A DNA stretch of 64,000 nucleotides from Bacillota bacterium (GCA_023388635.1 JAEWFW010000036.1:1-64000); one strand, 5' to 3'; counted from the stretch's first letter, positions 9,000 through 18,339 are shown. The notes: a model not told the origin generated them from the letters alone. Made by a program: numbers and translations.

Positions 9000-9084
9000 C
9001 AAAACCCTCCTATATCATAGTTGATTGCAACATGTGTAAATCATATCACATCGCTCCATCAGCCGCAATTATGACCGGACACAC

Positions 9085-9116
9085 AAAAAGCTATTGAGGT
9101 CTCTCCCTCAATAGCT
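9085..9116 (-). terminator. Terminator of the sigma/anti-sigma operon
   Basis: AGCTATTGAGG paired with CCTCAATAGCT around a short loop, followed on the minus strand by TTTTTGTG. It lies about 26 bp after the anti-sigma stop codon. Confidence 0.85.
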
Positions 9117-9141
9117 CCTAAAAATCGCAGGTGATGTTATT

Positions 9142-10680
9142 TTAATCAAATAAAAATATCTCTTTCGCCTTTCCATCAGCAGCGAGTACGGCGCCGATCT
9201 GATCGCTGACTTTGATATCTTTTATTTGAGCATATTCTTGTTGACCCGTACCTGCCATATTACGCAAAATCGGCACTCCGGCAAGCTGCAATTGGTGAAC
9301 TTTTTGTACATCAGCCTCATCATGTAACAATTGCTTTACATCCAATGTTTGCTTACTGAGATCCACGCTGGTCACAACATAAGACACCCATTGTTTACCT
9401 TGCAAACCGTCACTTCCACCACTATGTCTGCCTTTCAGTACAATCGGCAGATTGACAGTTCCCTGCTTCGCCCCGTCGTGCAAGCTCTCGTAAATTTCAA
9501 TCTTGGCATGCACCGTGTCAATCGTCTGCGGCAAATCGACAAATATTTCTTGCTCAAAAGCTCCCCAGTCAGGCGCTCCCCTTGTGGCATCGATATAGCC
9601 GCTGGCAATCTCCTCGCCATGATCCGTAACCAAACGATAGTATACTGCTCCCGCATACGTACGGGCAATTCCTTTAATCAAAATAGAATTCGTGAATGTT
9701 TCCTCCGGCAACGGTGAATATAGCTTGATAATATCAGAGCTCTGATCATAAAATTGGGGCATTTCTTCAAGATCATAAATTTCCGGTATCCATGTTTCGA
9801 TCCGGGCACCTTGCCATTCATTAAAATCTACATCTGAATATTCTTGGGCGACCGAAACCAACACATCAGCCTGAAAATCTCCCGCATCACCGCTGACTGA
9901 TTGCGGTGTTTCTACATCGGCATAGACATATAATTGATTGTCTTTTGTATAAACATGCCGGATATCTACTCCTGATCCCTGGGCGGAACTCTCTCCTACC
10001 GAGACATAGATATACGTTTTTCCACCATAGACATAGGACTGTCCGGCAAAAATTTGTTTCGACAATTCTACCCACTTACGAACATCGGCAGGAAGGCGTT
10101 TGACATCTTCTTTCTGGAAAGTGATCTCCTGCAATCCTTCCTGATCGCTTTCCGCTGCCAGCATTGGACTCACATTGTCATTCCTCATAAATTTTTCCGT
10201 TCCCTTAAATGCCATCGGCTGATCTGCCTCAGGCAGCTCTATTTCCTGTGATTGTATTGCCATGCCATCATCTAACACAGAAAACTGCTCGCTTTGTGTG
10301 TTGATGCGCTCTCCCGCGTAAGGGGTTCCCCCAAAATTAAAGTGATCCTGATTGGCTAGCACCGCTATAAACAAAGCTGCCGCTGCCAGTCCCGGCAAAA
10401 TATATTTACGATAGCGTCGAAACCATGTGGTTGGCTTACGATTCTGATCATAGCGTGCATTGATTAAATCCATCTTATATGTTAACTCTTCAATAAAACT
10501 CTCATCGATTCTAATCTTCGGCAAATCCAATAACTGCTGATGAATGATTTTCATCCCATGAAATTCTCGTTTACAAGCCGGGCACTCTTCCAAATGAGCA
10601 TATAATTCTTCTTTTTCTTGATCGTTGAGATCGTCGTCCAAAAATCTTTGTATATCTAATTGATATTTCTCACATTGCAT
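9142..10680 (-). CDS. Zinc-finger anti-sigma factor with C-terminal Gmad2 domain
   Basis: Membrane-bound anti-sigma factor of 512 residues, longer than RsiW (about 200). The N-terminal zf-HC2 has the ZAS motif HLEECPAC at about residues 30-37, which binds the sigma factor. One transmembrane segment lies at about 91-107 (ILPGLAAAALFIAVLA). The external part includes, at about residues 315-415, an Ig-like Gmad2 domain (YSPLPEETFTNSILIKG, FEQEIFVDLP) otherwise found in spore germination proteins. ATG start behind GAGGGGGG, overlapping the sigma gene by 11 bp. A regulated proteolysis signal is expected at the membrane. The C-terminal part probably senses an envelope condition; its ligand is unknown. 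Confidence 0.85.
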   Translation of the reverse strand: MQCEKYQLDIQRFLDDDLNDQEKEELYAHLEECPACKREFHGMKIIHQQLLDLPKIRIDESFIEELTYKMDLINARYDQNRKPTTWFRRYRKYILPGLAAAALFIAVLANQDHFNFGGTPYAGERINTQSEQFSVLDDGMAIQSQEIELPEADQPMAFKGTEKFMRNDNVSPMLAAESDQEGLQEITFQKEDVKRLPADVRKWVELSKQIFAGQSYVYGGKTYIYVSVGESSAQGSGVDIRHVYTKDNQLYVYADVETPQSVSGDAGDFQADVLVSVAQEYSDVDFNEWQGARIETWIPEIYDLEEMPQFYDQSSDIIKLYSPLPEETFTNSILIKGIARTYAGAVYYRLVTDHGEEIASGYIDATRGAPDWGAFEQEIFVDLPQTIDTVHAKIEIYESLHDGAKQGTVNLPIVLKGRHSGGSDGLQGKQWVSYVVTSVDLSKQTLDVKQLLHDEADVQKVHQLQLAGVPILRNMAGTGQQEYAQIKDIKVSDQIGAVLAADGKAKEIFLFD

Positions 10681-11239
10681 CTGTTATCCCCCCCTCACAC
10701 ATAGAACTAAGCAACATATCTTTGAGTAACTTGCGTGCTCGGAAAAGATGCGTCTTCACCGTATTCTCAGGAATCTCCAACGTCTCCGAAATCTCTCTAT
10801 AAGTCATATCCTGTAGATACCGCAATACAATGACTAGTTTGTACTGTTCAGGCAATTGCATAACAGCATCGCGAACCTCTAAATTCTTCATATGATCTTC
10901 CACTTGTTCTTCCACACTGCTCCCATCTTCCGGAATATATTGATATGCTTCATGTTCATCAAGTGAAAATAACTGTGCCTTTTTCTTACGCAATTTGTCC
11001 AAAAAGAGGTTTGTTGTAATGCGCTGTGCCCACACTCTAACAGACGCCTGTCCTTGATAGGTGTCAAACTTTTGGTATATACGCAACAGGGTATCTTGCG
11101 TGAGGTCCTTTGCATCCGCCTCATTTTTGGTCAAATAGTACGCAGTTTGAAAAATATCATGCTCCGTACTCTTCAATATTACGACAATGGCGTCGCGATC
11201 GCCTTGCCGCGCCAGATTAATTACTTCTTCTGTGATCAC
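10670..11239 (-). CDS. ECF RNA polymerase sigma factor (SigW-like)
   Basis: Sigma-70 family protein of 189 residues. Region 2 has EADAKDLTQDTLLRIYQK and VRVWAQRITTNLFLDKLRK. Region 4 has LPEQYKLVIVLRYLQDMTYREISETL and TVKTHLFRARKLL. Start taken as GTG at 11239 behind AAGGAGG; 28 upstream codons in the same frame have no ribosome binding site. It is co-transcribed with its anti-sigma partner. A SigW-type promoter lies 55 bp upstream, arguing for positive autoregulation. SigW-like is by promoter and partner type; SigV or SigM relatives cannot be excluded. Confidence 0.88.
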   Translation of the reverse strand: MITEEVINLARQGDRDAIVVILKSTEHDIFQTAYYLTKNEADAKDLTQDTLLRIYQKFDTYQGQASVRVWAQRITTNLFLDKLRKKKAQLFSLDEHEAYQYIPEDGSSVEEQVEDHMKNLEVRDAVMQLPEQYKLVIVLRYLQDMTYREISETLEIPENTVKTHLFRARKLLKDMLLSSMCEGGITDAM

Positions 11240-11293
11240 GTATATAAGAACCTCCTTGCTATGAGGGCGTGCACTTTGTGATGTCTCTATTAC

Positions 11294-11322
11294 TAGACGC
11301 ATATAAACAAAAAAAGGTTTCA
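11294..11322 (-). promoter_or_regulatory. ECF (SigW-type) autoregulatory promoter
   Basis: Minus-strand TGAAAC (11317-11322), 17-bp spacer, CGTCTA (11294-11299). This matches the ECF consensus TGAAAC-N16/17-CGTA/CGTC and leaves a leader of about 48 nt before the sigma start codon. Confidence 0.8.
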
Positions 11323-11363
11323 TTAATACGCATGTTTTTATAAAAAATGTAACATTTTTCCAT

Positions 11364-12314
11364 TTATTTTTTAAGTATAATAAATTGCTTATATCTTTGC
11401 AAAATTTGTTGTGTTATGGTACCGCTTTTATCCCGCGCATACGGCATGCAAGGAGCGCCGCTTTCCCACATCGTATATAGATTCCGTCCGTTCTGTACAA
11501 CTGTCGATACGGGCACAAGCTCCTGTACAGCATTCGTCAAAAATATCTCCTCAGCCCGGATAATATCATTGGCGAATACGCTTCGTTCCAGCACGGGAAT
11601 TTGTAAGTGTTCAGCAATTTGCAAGACATGCCGGCGCGTAATGCCTAATAAGGGACCGTCCGATTCTGGTGGAGTGACTAAAGTTGGCGCCCCGGTCACC
11701 GATTCTCGAAATACAAAAAATACATTGCTGCAAGTCGCCTCGACAATCCTTCCCGCTTCATTTAACATCAGCCCTTCTTCGCACGCTTCTCCGGTCGGTA
11801 AATTGTAAGAGCGCATCTCCTGACGCGCCAGAACAATATCGGTAAAAGAAATTCCCTTGATGCGCGCAGCTGTTGCACTGGATGATCTGGGCGTTGTTAA
11901 CACAGCCACTGGTACGCCATTCACCTGTTTGCTTGTCAGATCAGGTATGGGACGTCTTGTGATGATGTACATCGTCTTCCCTAAGTTCCAGTTTTTAATG
12001 GAGCTTGGTGTTACAGTAACACGAAATACGGCATCTTCTTTCTCCCCATGCTCAAAATAACAATTTTGCAGTTTTTCTAATTGCTCCAGCCCTTCCTTTT
12101 CAGAAAAGGGGAGGTTCATGTGCAGGGAACGGCAGCCAAGTGCCATCCGTTGATAATGTTCCGACCATGCAAAGAAAACACTACCGTATGTCCGTAGTGT
12201 TTCAAATAATCCATATCCATACTGCGTTCCGCCGTTCCAAATACCAACGGAAGCTGATGACGATGAGCATAGTTCACCATTCAGATTGACAAATTCCTTG
12301 CTTTCTGTGATCAT
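11364..12314 (-). CDS. pabC: Aminodeoxychorismate lyase (class IV aminotransferase fold)
   Basis: PLP enzyme that cleaves 4-amino-4-deoxychorismate to 4-aminobenzoate and pyruvate for folate synthesis. The 316-residue protein belongs to the PabC/IlvE family: YGYGLFETLRTYG near residue 33, the PLP Lys expected in the region following RIKGISFTDIVLARQE, and EACEEGLMLNEAGRIVEATCSNVFFV near 190. The usual Lys of the family is replaced in the visible stretch GISFTDIVLA (relatives have KSLNYL), so PLP anchoring should be checked. ATG start behind AGGAGGAACCG, 9 bp after pabB. Placement beside pabB supports PabC over a branched-chain or D-amino-acid aminotransferase. Confidence 0.78.
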   Translation of the reverse strand: MITESKEFVNLNGELCSSSSASVGIWNGGTQYGYGLFETLRTYGSVFFAWSEHYQRMALGCRSLHMNLPFSEKEGLEQLEKLQNCYFEHGEKEDAVFRVTVTPSSIKNWNLGKTMYIITRRPIPDLTSKQVNGVPVAVLTTPRSSSATAARIKGISFTDIVLARQEMRSYNLPTGEACEEGLMLNEAGRIVEATCSNVFFVFRESVTGAPTLVTPPESDGPLLGITRRHVLQIAEHLQIPVLERSVFANDIIRAEEIFLTNAVQELVPVSTVVQNGRNLYTMWESGAPCMPYARDKSGTITQQILQRYKQFIILKK

Positions 12315-12323
12315 CGGTTCCTC

Positions 12324-13868
12324 CTATGTCTCCAGTAGTTCCCGCAATACCTCTGCCTTTTTTAGCGATTCTTTGTATTCTCTCGTAGCGACCGAGTCAT
12401 AAACGATCCCAGCTCCCGCCTGAATATGTGCATGTCCGTTTTTAAAAACGGCTGTACGAATGACAATATTGAATTCCATATCCTGCTGAAAACCGATCCA
12501 ACCAATCGATCCCGTATAGACTCCCCTGCGTACCGGTTCCAACTCCTCGATAATTTCCATCGTTCTGATCTTCGGTGCTCCGGTAATCGTACCGCCCGGG
12601 AACACGGCACGTATGATATCAAATGCATTCTTCTTAGCAGCAATCTTTCCTCGAACATTCGATACTAAATGCATCACATGGGAATACCTTTCAACTGCGA
12701 ATAATTCGTTGACCTCTACCGTGCCGTATGCGCAGACACGCCCGAGGTCGTTGCGTTCTAAATCGACAAGCATGATATGCTCTGCAAGCTCCTTCTCGTT
12801 TTCCCTAAGTTCTAGCATCAGGGCTTGTTCTTCCTCAGCAGTCTTACCCCGTGATCGCGTGCCGGCAATCGGTCGCGTCTCGACAACATCTCCCCTGACC
12901 TTAATGAGCAATTCCGGAGAGCAACTGACAATGGCAAAATCGCGTGTTTCTATGTACGCCATATACGGTGAAGGATTTCTGGCAACTAGTTTTTTGTACA
13001 AGTCGAAGGGCGCTTGGCTGGTTGCAATCGCCTGTCTTAAAGACAAATTCACTTGAAAGACATCGCCAGCGCGAATATACTCGATGATCCGCTCAACAGC
13101 AGCACAGAATTCCTGCCGCGTAAATGAAGCACCTATTCTATCGGCTGGCGCTTCATACGTGACATGCGCTGGCGTTTGGGTACATTCGCGTACCTGCTTG
13201 TCTACATTAACTTGCTCATTTTGTCCGCTTGTATAGACTTGCTCCCGTACACGGACTTGTTTACGAATTTGGCAATCTATGCTCTCAATCCGTCCAAGTA
13301 GCTCTGCATAAGTCTCACCTGCGACGCGATTGGCAAAGATATATAATTCATTGGTTTGGTGATCGATCGCTATTCCATCTGTTACGAGGGAAAAATAAAA
13401 AATTGGCATCTGCAAGTCATCGGCTGCCATTTCAGGCAATCGTTCCATAAAGCGTACCACATCATAACTAAAATACCCGATTAACCCACCATAAAACGCC
13501 GGGAGCTCTTGCTGTGAACTAAGCTCTAGGGATAAATGTGGACCACGGTATTGCTGAAATTGTTCTTCCAACAAAAGCAACGGGTCACCGTGAAAAAACT
13601 GTCGATGACCTGTTTCGCTATGATGTACCTCCATTCCCATCGCGTATCCTGTCAAAAAGAGCGGTTGACGGATCGCCAAAAACGAAAATCTGCCATTTCT
13701 CGGACTATGTAACATCATAGGTGATTCCAGTTGGAAAAAATCACAAATATCTAAGATATCCTCTTGCAACGGACGTCTATAAATGACAGGAACAGCCGTA
13801 TATGCTTCACAGAATTCATCGAACATCTCCGGCGTTACTATATATTGGTTATTCTTCTCGACTATCAT
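12324..13868 (-). CDS. pabB: Aminodeoxychorismate synthase component I
   Basis: Chorismate-utilising enzyme of 514 residues that makes 4-amino-4-deoxychorismate. The C-terminal chorismate-binding domain shows RPIAGTRSRGKTAEEE, VDLERNDLGRV, FPGGTITGAPKIRTMEI and YTGSIGWIG. The N-terminal anthranilate-synthase-type domain covers residues 1-170. A start at 13868 (ATG after GGAGAACTGG) is preferred to an upstream ATG at 13904 without a ribosome binding site. It overlaps the 3' end of the methyltransferase gene by 20 bp. No glutaminase partner (pabA) is in the window, so it may share TrpG or be fed by a distant gene. TrpE is the alternative; the pabC neighbour decides for PabB. Confidence 0.85.
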   Translation of the reverse strand: MIVEKNNQYIVTPEMFDEFCEAYTAVPVIYRRPLQEDILDICDFFQLESPMMLHSPRNGRFSFLAIRQPLFLTGYAMGMEVHHSETGHRQFFHGDPLLLLEEQFQQYRGPHLSLELSSQQELPAFYGGLIGYFSYDVVRFMERLPEMAADDLQMPIFYFSLVTDGIAIDHQTNELYIFANRVAGETYAELLGRIESIDCQIRKQVRVREQVYTSGQNEQVNVDKQVRECTQTPAHVTYEAPADRIGASFTRQEFCAAVERIIEYIRAGDVFQVNLSLRQAIATSQAPFDLYKKLVARNPSPYMAYIETRDFAIVSCSPELLIKVRGDVVETRPIAGTRSRGKTAEEEQALMLELRENEKELAEHIMLVDLERNDLGRVCAYGTVEVNELFAVERYSHVMHLVSNVRGKIAAKKNAFDIIRAVFPGGTITGAPKIRTMEIIEELEPVRRGVYTGSIGWIGFQQDMEFNIVIRTAVFKNGHAHIQAGAGIVYDSVATREYKESLKKAEVLRELLET

Positions 13869-15075
13869 CCAGTTCTCCACGTTTACTGAATTCTCCATGC
13901 TCATGCTGAGTATTTGAGTCTTGCTCGCTGTCGACTCGTTGTATCCGCGGCGGACGCGGTCCTACGTATTGATACAGGTATGTCTTAATATTTCCGTTGT
14001 ATAATTTGCGATTTTTGTCGGCATGCTTGCCAAAGCAATACTCAAAATCCTCATAACTCGTCAAAATATAGTGTGACCACGTATCGAGCTTTTGCAATAC
14101 TTGTCCCATCATTTTGTACAGAGCGCGTACTTCATCTTCATCGCCTAGACGCTCTCCATAAGGCGGATTGCATATGATATATCCGTACTTTTTCTTCGAT
14201 TGCAATTGTTCGAAGCTCAGCGTCTGAAAATGAATATCTTCGGCGACGTCGGCTTCTTCAGCATTGCGGCGAGCGATCCGAATGATTCTTTCGTCGTGAT
14301 CTGTACCGATGATTTTCAGTTGGCGGTCATAATCGGCAAGATCGTGCGCTTCTTTCCTGGCTTCCATCCAGAGTTTTTTGGGGACGCGGGTCCATTCCTC
14401 CGATACAAAGCTGCGGTTAATGCCCGGTGCTATATTTTTGCCGATCAACGCTGCCTCGATGGGAATTGTCCCGGAACCGCAAAAAGGATCGATCAACAGG
14501 CGGTCAGGATGCCATCTCGATAGCTGGATGATCGCAGCTGCCATGGTCTCCTTGAGTGGAGCTTCACTGATCAACGGGCGGTATCCTCTTTTATGTAAAC
14601 CGGCTCCTGATGTATCGATCGTCAAGGTCGCTATATCTTTCAACAGGGCGACTTCGATTTTATACATTGCCCCCGTTTCTTCAAACCATTCTACCTTATG
14701 TGTCTTTTTTAAACTTTCAACAATCGCTTTTTTGACAATCGCTTGGCAGTCGGGAACGCTGAATAATTTCGACTTTACCGATTTCCCTTCTACAGGAAAT
14801 TGTGCATTTTCCGGAATCCAATCTGCCCAAGGAAGTGCCTTTGTTTTCTCGAATAATTCATCAAATGTACTGACTTTAAACTCGCCGATTTTCAGACGTA
14901 CCCGCTCGGCACTGCGCAGCCATAAATTGCTTCTGCATATTGCCGATTCGTCGCCGGCAAAGACAATTTTTCCATTCTCTACAGATAGAATTTCATAGCC
15001 TAGCTTCGTTACTTCATGTTTTACCACTGACTCCAGTCCAAAGGTGGTAGTCGCAATCAATTCTAATGTTTTCAT
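13849..15075 (-). CDS. THUMP-domain 23S rRNA guanine/N6-type methyltransferase (RlmL/YpsC-like)
   Basis: S-adenosylmethionine-dependent RNA methyltransferase of 408 residues. The THUMP domain covers about residues 45-155. The Rossmann-like methyltransferase domain has DPFCGSGTIPIEAALIG near 190 and the catalytic NPPYGERL near 300. Start ATG at 15075 behind AAAGGGGATATAT, giving MKTLELIATTTFGLESVV, the usual family beginning; the longer frame upstream overlaps the HD protein and has no ribosome binding site. Bacillus YpsC and the N-terminal half of E. coli RlmL are the closest known types; RlmL makes m2G2445. The C-terminal ~30 residues are charged and variable. Confidence 0.85.
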   Translation of the reverse strand: MKTLELIATTTFGLESVVKHEVTKLGYEILSVENGKIVFAGDESAICRSNLWLRSAERVRLKIGEFKVSTFDELFEKTKALPWADWIPENAQFPVEGKSVKSKLFSVPDCQAIVKKAIVESLKKTHKVEWFEETGAMYKIEVALLKDIATLTIDTSGAGLHKRGYRPLISEAPLKETMAAAIIQLSRWHPDRLLIDPFCGSGTIPIEAALIGKNIAPGINRSFVSEEWTRVPKKLWMEARKEAHDLADYDRQLKIIGTDHDERIIRIARRNAEEADVAEDIHFQTLSFEQLQSKKKYGYIICNPPYGERLGDEDEVRALYKMMGQVLQKLDTWSHYILTSYEDFEYCFGKHADKNRKLYNGNIKTYLYQYVGPRPPRIQRVDSEQDSNTQHEHGEFSKRGELDDSREE

Positions 15076-15088
15076 ATATATCCCCTTT

Positions 15089-16372
15089 TTATTGTGCCAG
15101 ATCCGCCACTTTATCTTTGAATTCCTTGTATTTCTTATCGGCATCCGCCTGCGCTTGTATGCGAACCTGATCAATTTCCTCATAATTTAATTCCAGCACA
15201 CGCACGATATGACCATCTAAGCTGTCCGCTGCAACCATGCGATTTAGAATAGACAGCACCTTGTCTTTTTCCAGTCCTTTACGGTACGGCCGATCTTCGG
15301 CAATGGCTGTGAATACATCAGCTACCGCCATAATACGCGCACCCAATGACAGGGATTCTCCCGTCAAATGAAACGGATATCCATGACCATTCAATTTTTC
15401 ATGGTGGAAAGACGCCCATTCTGTAATGGTCCGAAATCCCGGTATCGTATCGAGCACCCTGTATGTATAGTATGTGTGACTGCGCATGACATTAAATTCT
15501 TCCGGCTCTAATTTATCCGGCTTTTCTAAAATTTCTTTGGGAATAGCCAATTTTCCGATATCGTGCAAGAAACCGGCAATTCTCATCATTTGGCACTCTT
15601 GCTTCGTCAATCCGAAAAAGCATGCAATCGCTTCACTTGTGTAAGCAACGCCACTGGAATGTGTCGATGTAAAAGAACTTCGAAAGTCGATAATTTGACT
15701 AAACAATTTACTTAGCTCCAGCAAATCGCTGACTCGCAATTGTATCGACACCGGATCAATATTCTCCGCCAAGATACGCCCTACATTCGATGATGTAATA
15801 TCCAGCCAAAAATATTCTTTACTGCTGATTGCTTTAAATGCATCTAAAATCTCAGGAGCAAATAGTCTGCCTCTTCCTTGTTCGACAATTTCCGTAATTT
15901 GACTGACCTGCCCTAATATTTCCTCGCGGCGATCAATCAGTACTTCAATACGATCTGCCAAATGAAGAATGTGCGAACCTAACGGAACAGGCTCACCTTC
16001 GAAGGCAGTTCCATTCCCCATACCCCATGAGTGATGATGATAACGAACAAGTTTTGCGATTTGTTCCATCGGCGCAAACGTGTCAAGCAACCAATACCCG
16101 ACCTTTGCGTGGGCAGTGGCATTGTAGTACTCGTATTGCTTCAAATTCAAGCGTTCCTCAAATGATAACGATAACGCTCCGACATCGTGTACAATCCCAG
16201 CCAAAACGATCTGATTTATTTCTTCTGCCGGCAATCCCAATTGTTCTGCCATTCGCAATGCAATATAAGCAACGCGTTTATGATGATTGACCAATTCCGG
16301 ATTAATCAGATCCATCGCATTAGATAAGCTCATCGCCAAATCAAATAGCGAGACCTTCAATTCATGCTGCAT
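15089..16372 (-). CDS. Double HD-domain protein with HD-GYP module
   Basis: Cytoplasmic 427-residue protein with two HD domains. The first (residues 25-150) has HHKRVAYIALRM and AGIVHDVGA. The second (about 230-400) has HSSGVAYTSEAI, LHDIGKLAIP, the GYP motif region FHHEKLNGHGYPFHL and MAVADVFTAIAEDRPYR. HD-GYP domains hydrolyse cyclic-di-GMP, or in some proteins cGAMP-type dinucleotides. There is no receiver domain or membrane segment. ATG start behind TGGGGGATT, 13 bp before the methyltransferase start. Function as a c-di-GMP phosphodiesterase is inferred from motifs. Confidence 0.82.
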   Translation of the reverse strand: MQHELKVSLFDLAMSLSNAMDLINPELVNHHKRVAYIALRMAEQLGLPAEEINQIVLAGIVHDVGALSLSFEERLNLKQYEYYNATAHAKVGYWLLDTFAPMEQIAKLVRYHHHSWGMGNGTAFEGEPVPLGSHILHLADRIEVLIDRREEILGQVSQITEIVEQGRGRLFAPEILDAFKAISSKEYFWLDITSSNVGRILAENIDPVSIQLRVSDLLELSKLFSQIIDFRSSFTSTHSSGVAYTSEAIACFFGLTKQECQMMRIAGFLHDIGKLAIPKEILEKPDKLEPEEFNVMRSHTYYTYRVLDTIPGFRTITEWASFHHEKLNGHGYPFHLTGESLSLGARIMAVADVFTAIAEDRPYRKGLEKDKVLSILNRMVAADSLDGHIVRVLELNYEEIDQVRIQAQADADKKYKEFKDKVADLAQ

Positions 16373-16418
16373 ATATATAATCCCCCATTAATTTCTATAC
16401 TCTACATTTCATTATAAC

Positions 16419-16450
16419 AAAAAACTCCTCACTGCGATACGCGTGGGAGT
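16419..16450 (-). terminator. Rho-independent terminator of hcp
   Basis: ACTCCCAC paired with GTGAGGAGT (one bulge), followed on the minus strand by TTTTTTG; 30 bp after hcp. Confidence 0.75.
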
Positions 16451-16480
16451 CTTTTGCTCTATATTTAATTAGCCAAGTAA

Positions 16481-18130
16481 TTATCCAAGAATTTTTTGCA
16501 AGTCTGCTTCTGGGTTAGAAATAGGAGCGATGTTAAATTTATCTACGAGCACTTGCAAGACATTTGGTGAAATAAATGCCGGCAATGATGGTCCAAGCAG
16601 AATATTTTTGATATTGAGTGACAACAATGTCAACAGAATTGCCACTGCCTTTTGCTCATACCATGAAAGTACCATAGAAAGCGGTAAATCATTGACGTCA
16701 CACTCAAACGCTTCTGCCAAAGCAACAGCAATTTTAATGGCAGAATATGCATCATTACATTGTCCAACATCCAATAATCTTGGCAAGCCGCCAACAGTTC
16801 CTAAATCGAGTTTGTTGAAACGGTATTTTCCGCATGCCAATGTCAAGATCACTGTATCTTTCGGTGTCTTTTCTGCAAACTCAGTGAAATAGTTACGTCC
16901 CGGTTTCGCTCCATCGCATCCTCCGATTAAGAAGAAATGCTTAATGGTACCTGCTTTTACTGCGTCAATGATCGTTCCCGCATGACTTAATGTTGCGTTA
17001 TGACCAAAACCGACTGTAATTGTTTTTTCTGGCTCATCTTCTGGGAAACCACCAAGTTCAATTGCCTTCTCAATGATTTGGCTGAAATCTTTATAGCCGT
17101 CAGCATCCGCTTCGATATGAGTGATTTCTGGGAATCCTACTACACTTGTCGTAAAGATTCTGTCTTCATAACTTGTACGTGGCTTTTGTAAGCAGTTCGT
17201 TGTCATCAAGATACATCCAGGAAGATTATCAAATTCCTTCTGCTGATCCTGCCAAGCACCACCGAAGTTTCCTGCTAAATGCTTATACTTGTTCAATTCC
17301 GGATATCCGTGCGCAGGAATCATTTCTCCATGCGTATAGATATTAACGCCTTTTCCGTCTGTCTGCTCAAGCAGCATTTGTAAATCTTTCAAATCGTGAC
17401 CGGAAATAACGATGAACGGTCCTTTTTTCTTGGTAATTGCCACTGGTGTCGGTACTGGATGTCCAAATGTACCTGTATGCACGCTGTCCAACATTTCCAT
17501 GACGAGCAAGTTTTTCTGTCCTAATTCCATATTCAAGGCAAAATACTCGTCGATGCCGTTTTCATCTTTCAAAGTCTCATTCAATGCTTTAAAGAAGAAC
17601 AGATTTACTTCTTCATTGCTCTTTGCTAAAATTCCCGCTTGATGCGCGTAAGCGGCAACTCCTTTAAGACCATATATCAAAAGTTCACGTAATGAACGGA
17701 TATCTTCATTTAAACATTGGTCAGCCATAATACCGAATTTGTGTCCGTCTTCAATCATCAAATCGACACGTTTTGGTGACTCATATGTTGCTGCTTCCGG
17801 TACATCTTGTTCCGTTGCACCAACTAGCTCATGAAGCTGCTTTTTGTATGCTTCTGCTTGTGAATTATAGTTGAAAAAGCGCTCTGGATCGAAGTTTACG
17901 TTTGTAAGTGTAGAAAACATTCCATCAATCATCAAATTTTGTATTTCATGCGGAATTTTCTGACCCTTGTCCAACGCTTTTTGTCCCCAGAATGCCAATC
18001 CCTTCAAGTTGTAAATCAACAAATCTTGCAATGCAGCTACGTCCGAATTTTTCCCACAGACCCCAGCCTTTGTGCAGCCTTTGCCACCTAGTGTCTGCTC
18101 GCACTGATAACAAAACATTTTTGCATCCAT
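16481..18130 (-). CDS. hcp: Hydroxylamine reductase / hybrid cluster protein
   Basis: Cytoplasmic 549-residue prismane protein with a [4Fe-4S] and a hybrid [4Fe-2O-2S] cluster. The family reduces hydroxylamine to ammonia in vitro and acts as a nitric oxide reductase in vivo. The N-terminal motif C7-x2-C10-x8-C19-x5-C25 is the spacing of strict anaerobes. Hybrid-cluster ligand regions are visible near FGHNATLSHAG, LACGKYRFNK and NDAYSAIKIAVALAEAF. ATG start behind TAGGAGG. It stands alone, with its own promoter, an FNR/CRP-type box centred at -41.5, and its own terminator, so anaerobic or nitrosative induction is likely. No Hcr reductase gene is adjacent. Confidence 0.95.
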   Translation of the reverse strand: MDAKMFCYQCEQTLGGKGCTKAGVCGKNSDVAALQDLLIYNLKGLAFWGQKALDKGQKIPHEIQNLMIDGMFSTLTNVNFDPERFFNYNSQAEAYKKQLHELVGATEQDVPEAATYESPKRVDLMIEDGHKFGIMADQCLNEDIRSLRELLIYGLKGVAAYAHQAGILAKSNEEVNLFFFKALNETLKDENGIDEYFALNMELGQKNLLVMEMLDSVHTGTFGHPVPTPVAITKKKGPFIVISGHDLKDLQMLLEQTDGKGVNIYTHGEMIPAHGYPELNKYKHLAGNFGGAWQDQQKEFDNLPGCILMTTNCLQKPRTSYEDRIFTTSVVGFPEITHIEADADGYKDFSQIIEKAIELGGFPEDEPEKTITVGFGHNATLSHAGTIIDAVKAGTIKHFFLIGGCDGAKPGRNYFTEFAEKTPKDTVILTLACGKYRFNKLDLGTVGGLPRLLDVGQCNDAYSAIKIAVALAEAFECDVNDLPLSMVLSWYEQKAVAILLTLLSLNIKNILLGPSLPAFISPNVLQVLVDKFNIAPISNPEADLQKILG

Positions 18131-18189
18131 ACAGTAACCTCCTAAAATATTTTAAATATTACTTGTGATCAAATTTTGTGCTCGTACTA

Positions 18190-18232
18190 AGCATACCTGA
18201 CAAACAAATAAATTGCTGTGATATAAATCATA
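18190..18232 (-). promoter_or_regulatory. hcp promoter with FNR/CRP-family operator
   Basis: Palindrome TGTGATATAAATCATA at 18217-18232 fits the TGTGA-N6-TCACA pattern with one mismatch. On the minus strand a -10 element TATGCT lies at 18190-18195. A start near 18183 puts the box centre at -41.5, the class II activation position. FNR or the NO-responsive HcpR type are candidates. Confidence 0.6.
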
Positions 18233-18310
18233 GTCTGTAATGATTATATTGTTTTTAAACATCCTATCTCTGCTCCAATCTCTTTTCCCTATAGTGGAGC
18301 TTTTCACCAA

Positions 18311-18339
18311 TTGACATAGCATTTTACTAGTATTAATAT
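18311..18339 (+). promoter_or_regulatory. SigA promoter of the SulP gene
   Basis: TTGACA (18311-18316), 17-bp spacer, TAATAT (18334-18339). The leader to the TTG start is about 80 nt and contains a stem-loop. A further hairpin, GCTCCA..TGGAGC then TTTT, lies just upstream at 18272-18304. Confidence 0.7.

Noticed and set aside
13849..15075. Long plus-strand open frames opposite the rRNA methyltransferase (e.g. 14378-14998)
   Set aside because: They lie fully inside a clear minus-strand gene, have no ribosome binding site and show no recognisable domain.
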